This document shows positions 4,571 to 5,077 of a stretch of DNA of 5,077 nucleotides, in pieces. The position numbers were made by a program, and so were the translations under genes. This DNA comes from Chloroflexota bacterium (GTDB lineage: Bacteria; Chloroflexota; Limnocylindria; Limnocylindrales; CSP1-4). Every line of letters starts with the position of its first letter. The stretch's first letter is position 1. The stretch lies in NCBI GenBank assembly GCA_021777365.1, contig JAJYDP010000418.1, positions 1 to 5,077 of the forward strand. Reading direction: 5' to 3'. The notes under the pieces are model-generated. The model searched no databases. It was not told where the DNA came from and saw only the letters and a program-made list of their open reading frames with translations.

Positions 4571-5077
4571 ATGTCCCACTGCCACGACCCGCAGGCAGGC
4601 CAGCCCGAACGCCGCCCGGGGACTGATCCTGGCGCGCCTGCCATTTCCGACCCTGCGCCCTGGGTGACTCGTGTCGCCGGCACGGGTCTGCCGCGCACCG
4701 CGCTCGCCCTGTTCGCGGGACTCGGCGCGGCTGGCCTGCTCTCGCTCGCCACGGTCGCGCTCGTGCCGTTCGAGACCGCGAAGTTCGGGGGACTGACGGC
4801 GCCGGTGGTGATCGCCAGTGGCGTCGCCGACGGGTTCAACCCCTGTGCCTTCGCCCTGCTCGTCCTCTTCGCGACCTACACGCTCACCCTGGTCAACGCC
4901 GTCACCGCCGAGGGGACGCCGACGGCGTCGGCCCGCCGCACGCTGCTCGGTGCCGGGTCGCTCTACGTCGGGGCGGTGGTCGTGACGTACTTCCTGATCG
5001 GCCTGGGGCTCTTCGGCTTCCTCGCCTGGCTGGGGCAGGACCACATCGTGGCGCGCGTCGCCGCGGTGCTCGCGCTC
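4571..5077 (+). CDS. CcdA/DsbD-type cytochrome c biogenesis membrane protein (partial, 3' end outside window)
   Basis: The frame is open for 169 codons to the window edge. It begins with a hydrophilic segment containing MSHCHD (residues 1-6, a possible metal-binding His/Cys cluster). Membrane helices follow at about 42-65, 77-109 and 124-155, and a fourth is beginning. The signature is GVADGFNPCAFALLVLF (84-100), with Cys92 as the first of the two membrane cysteines that carry electrons across the membrane in CcdA/DsbD proteins. The NPCAF form belongs to a CcdA-like subgroup rather than classical CcdA, where a Pro usually follows. The second Cys should lie beyond the window. The ATG comes 3 nt after the cupredoxin stop, next to an alternative GTG (4568) and without a clear Shine-Dalgarno sequence, so translation is probably coupled. 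The likely role is passing reducing equivalents to an extracytoplasmic partner, perhaps the adjacent cupredoxin. Confidence 0.85.
   Translation, partial: MSHCHDPQAGQPERRPGTDPGAPAISDPAPWVTRVAGTGLPRTALALFAGLGAAGLLSLATVALVPFETAKFGGLTAPVVIASGVADGFNPCAFALLVLFATYTLTLVNAVTAEGTPTASARRTLLGAGSLYVGAVVVTYFLIGLGLFGFLAWLGQDHIVARVAAVLAL

Noticed and set aside
3749..5044. 431-codon minus-strand open frame across the cupredoxin and CcdA genes
   Set aside because: Long but composed mostly of Arg, Gly, Glu and Ala with low-complexity runs. The plus strand carries recognisable cupredoxin and NPCAF membrane motifs.
1..5077. tRNA, rRNA, CRISPR, insertion sequence, attachment site or origin
   Set aside because: No cloverleaf-like segment, spaced repeat array, transposase motif, terminal inverted repeats or DnaA-box cluster was seen.

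Overview
The window is G+C-rich (about 70 % by eye) bacterial chromosomal DNA, densely coded, with ATGA/GTGA gene overlaps and promoter-like boxes placed so close to start codons that some transcripts may be leaderless. The proteins look like those of Chloroflexota or high-G+C Actinomycetota, but this is a weak inference and no marker gene is present. There are no RNA genes, insertion sequences, CRISPR arrays or phage genes.

Left part, minus strand: an operon reads leftward as an OmpR-type response regulator (2131-1451), a HAMP-containing sensor histidine kinase (1454-45) and the first 16 codons of a further gene (48-1). That last gene begins like another receiver-domain protein. The three genes overlap by 4 bases each and are probably translationally coupled.

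Middle, plus strand: divergent from this operon across a 192-bp promoter region is a two-gene unit. It encodes a BlaI/MecI/CopY-type winged-helix repressor (2324-2752) and a short M56 (BlaR1-like) membrane metallopeptidase (2758-3495). A spacer of about 300 bp with two strong hairpins follows.

Right part, plus strand: a promoter with three tandem 11-bp CTCAGCTTCAT-type repeats precedes a doubtful 88-codon small ORF (3792-4058). Next come a membrane-anchored cupredoxin-like protein with a Cys-x2-Cys-Cys motif (4055-4567) and a CcdA/DsbD-type membrane thiol-redox protein (4571 to the window end, incomplete).

The main link between the parts is in the promoters. The same CTCAG-N6-CTCAG-N6 direct repeat, three units at 11-bp pitch, lies upstream of the response-regulator operon (minus strand, 2235-2209) and upstream of the cupredoxin/CcdA operon (3731-3760). 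The simplest reading is that the response regulator activates both its own operon and an envelope copper/thiol-redox module. The BlaI/M56 pair between them may be a second, proteolysis-based sensory branch. The stimulus is not visible in the sequence; copper, thiol or envelope stress are inferences from the target genes.
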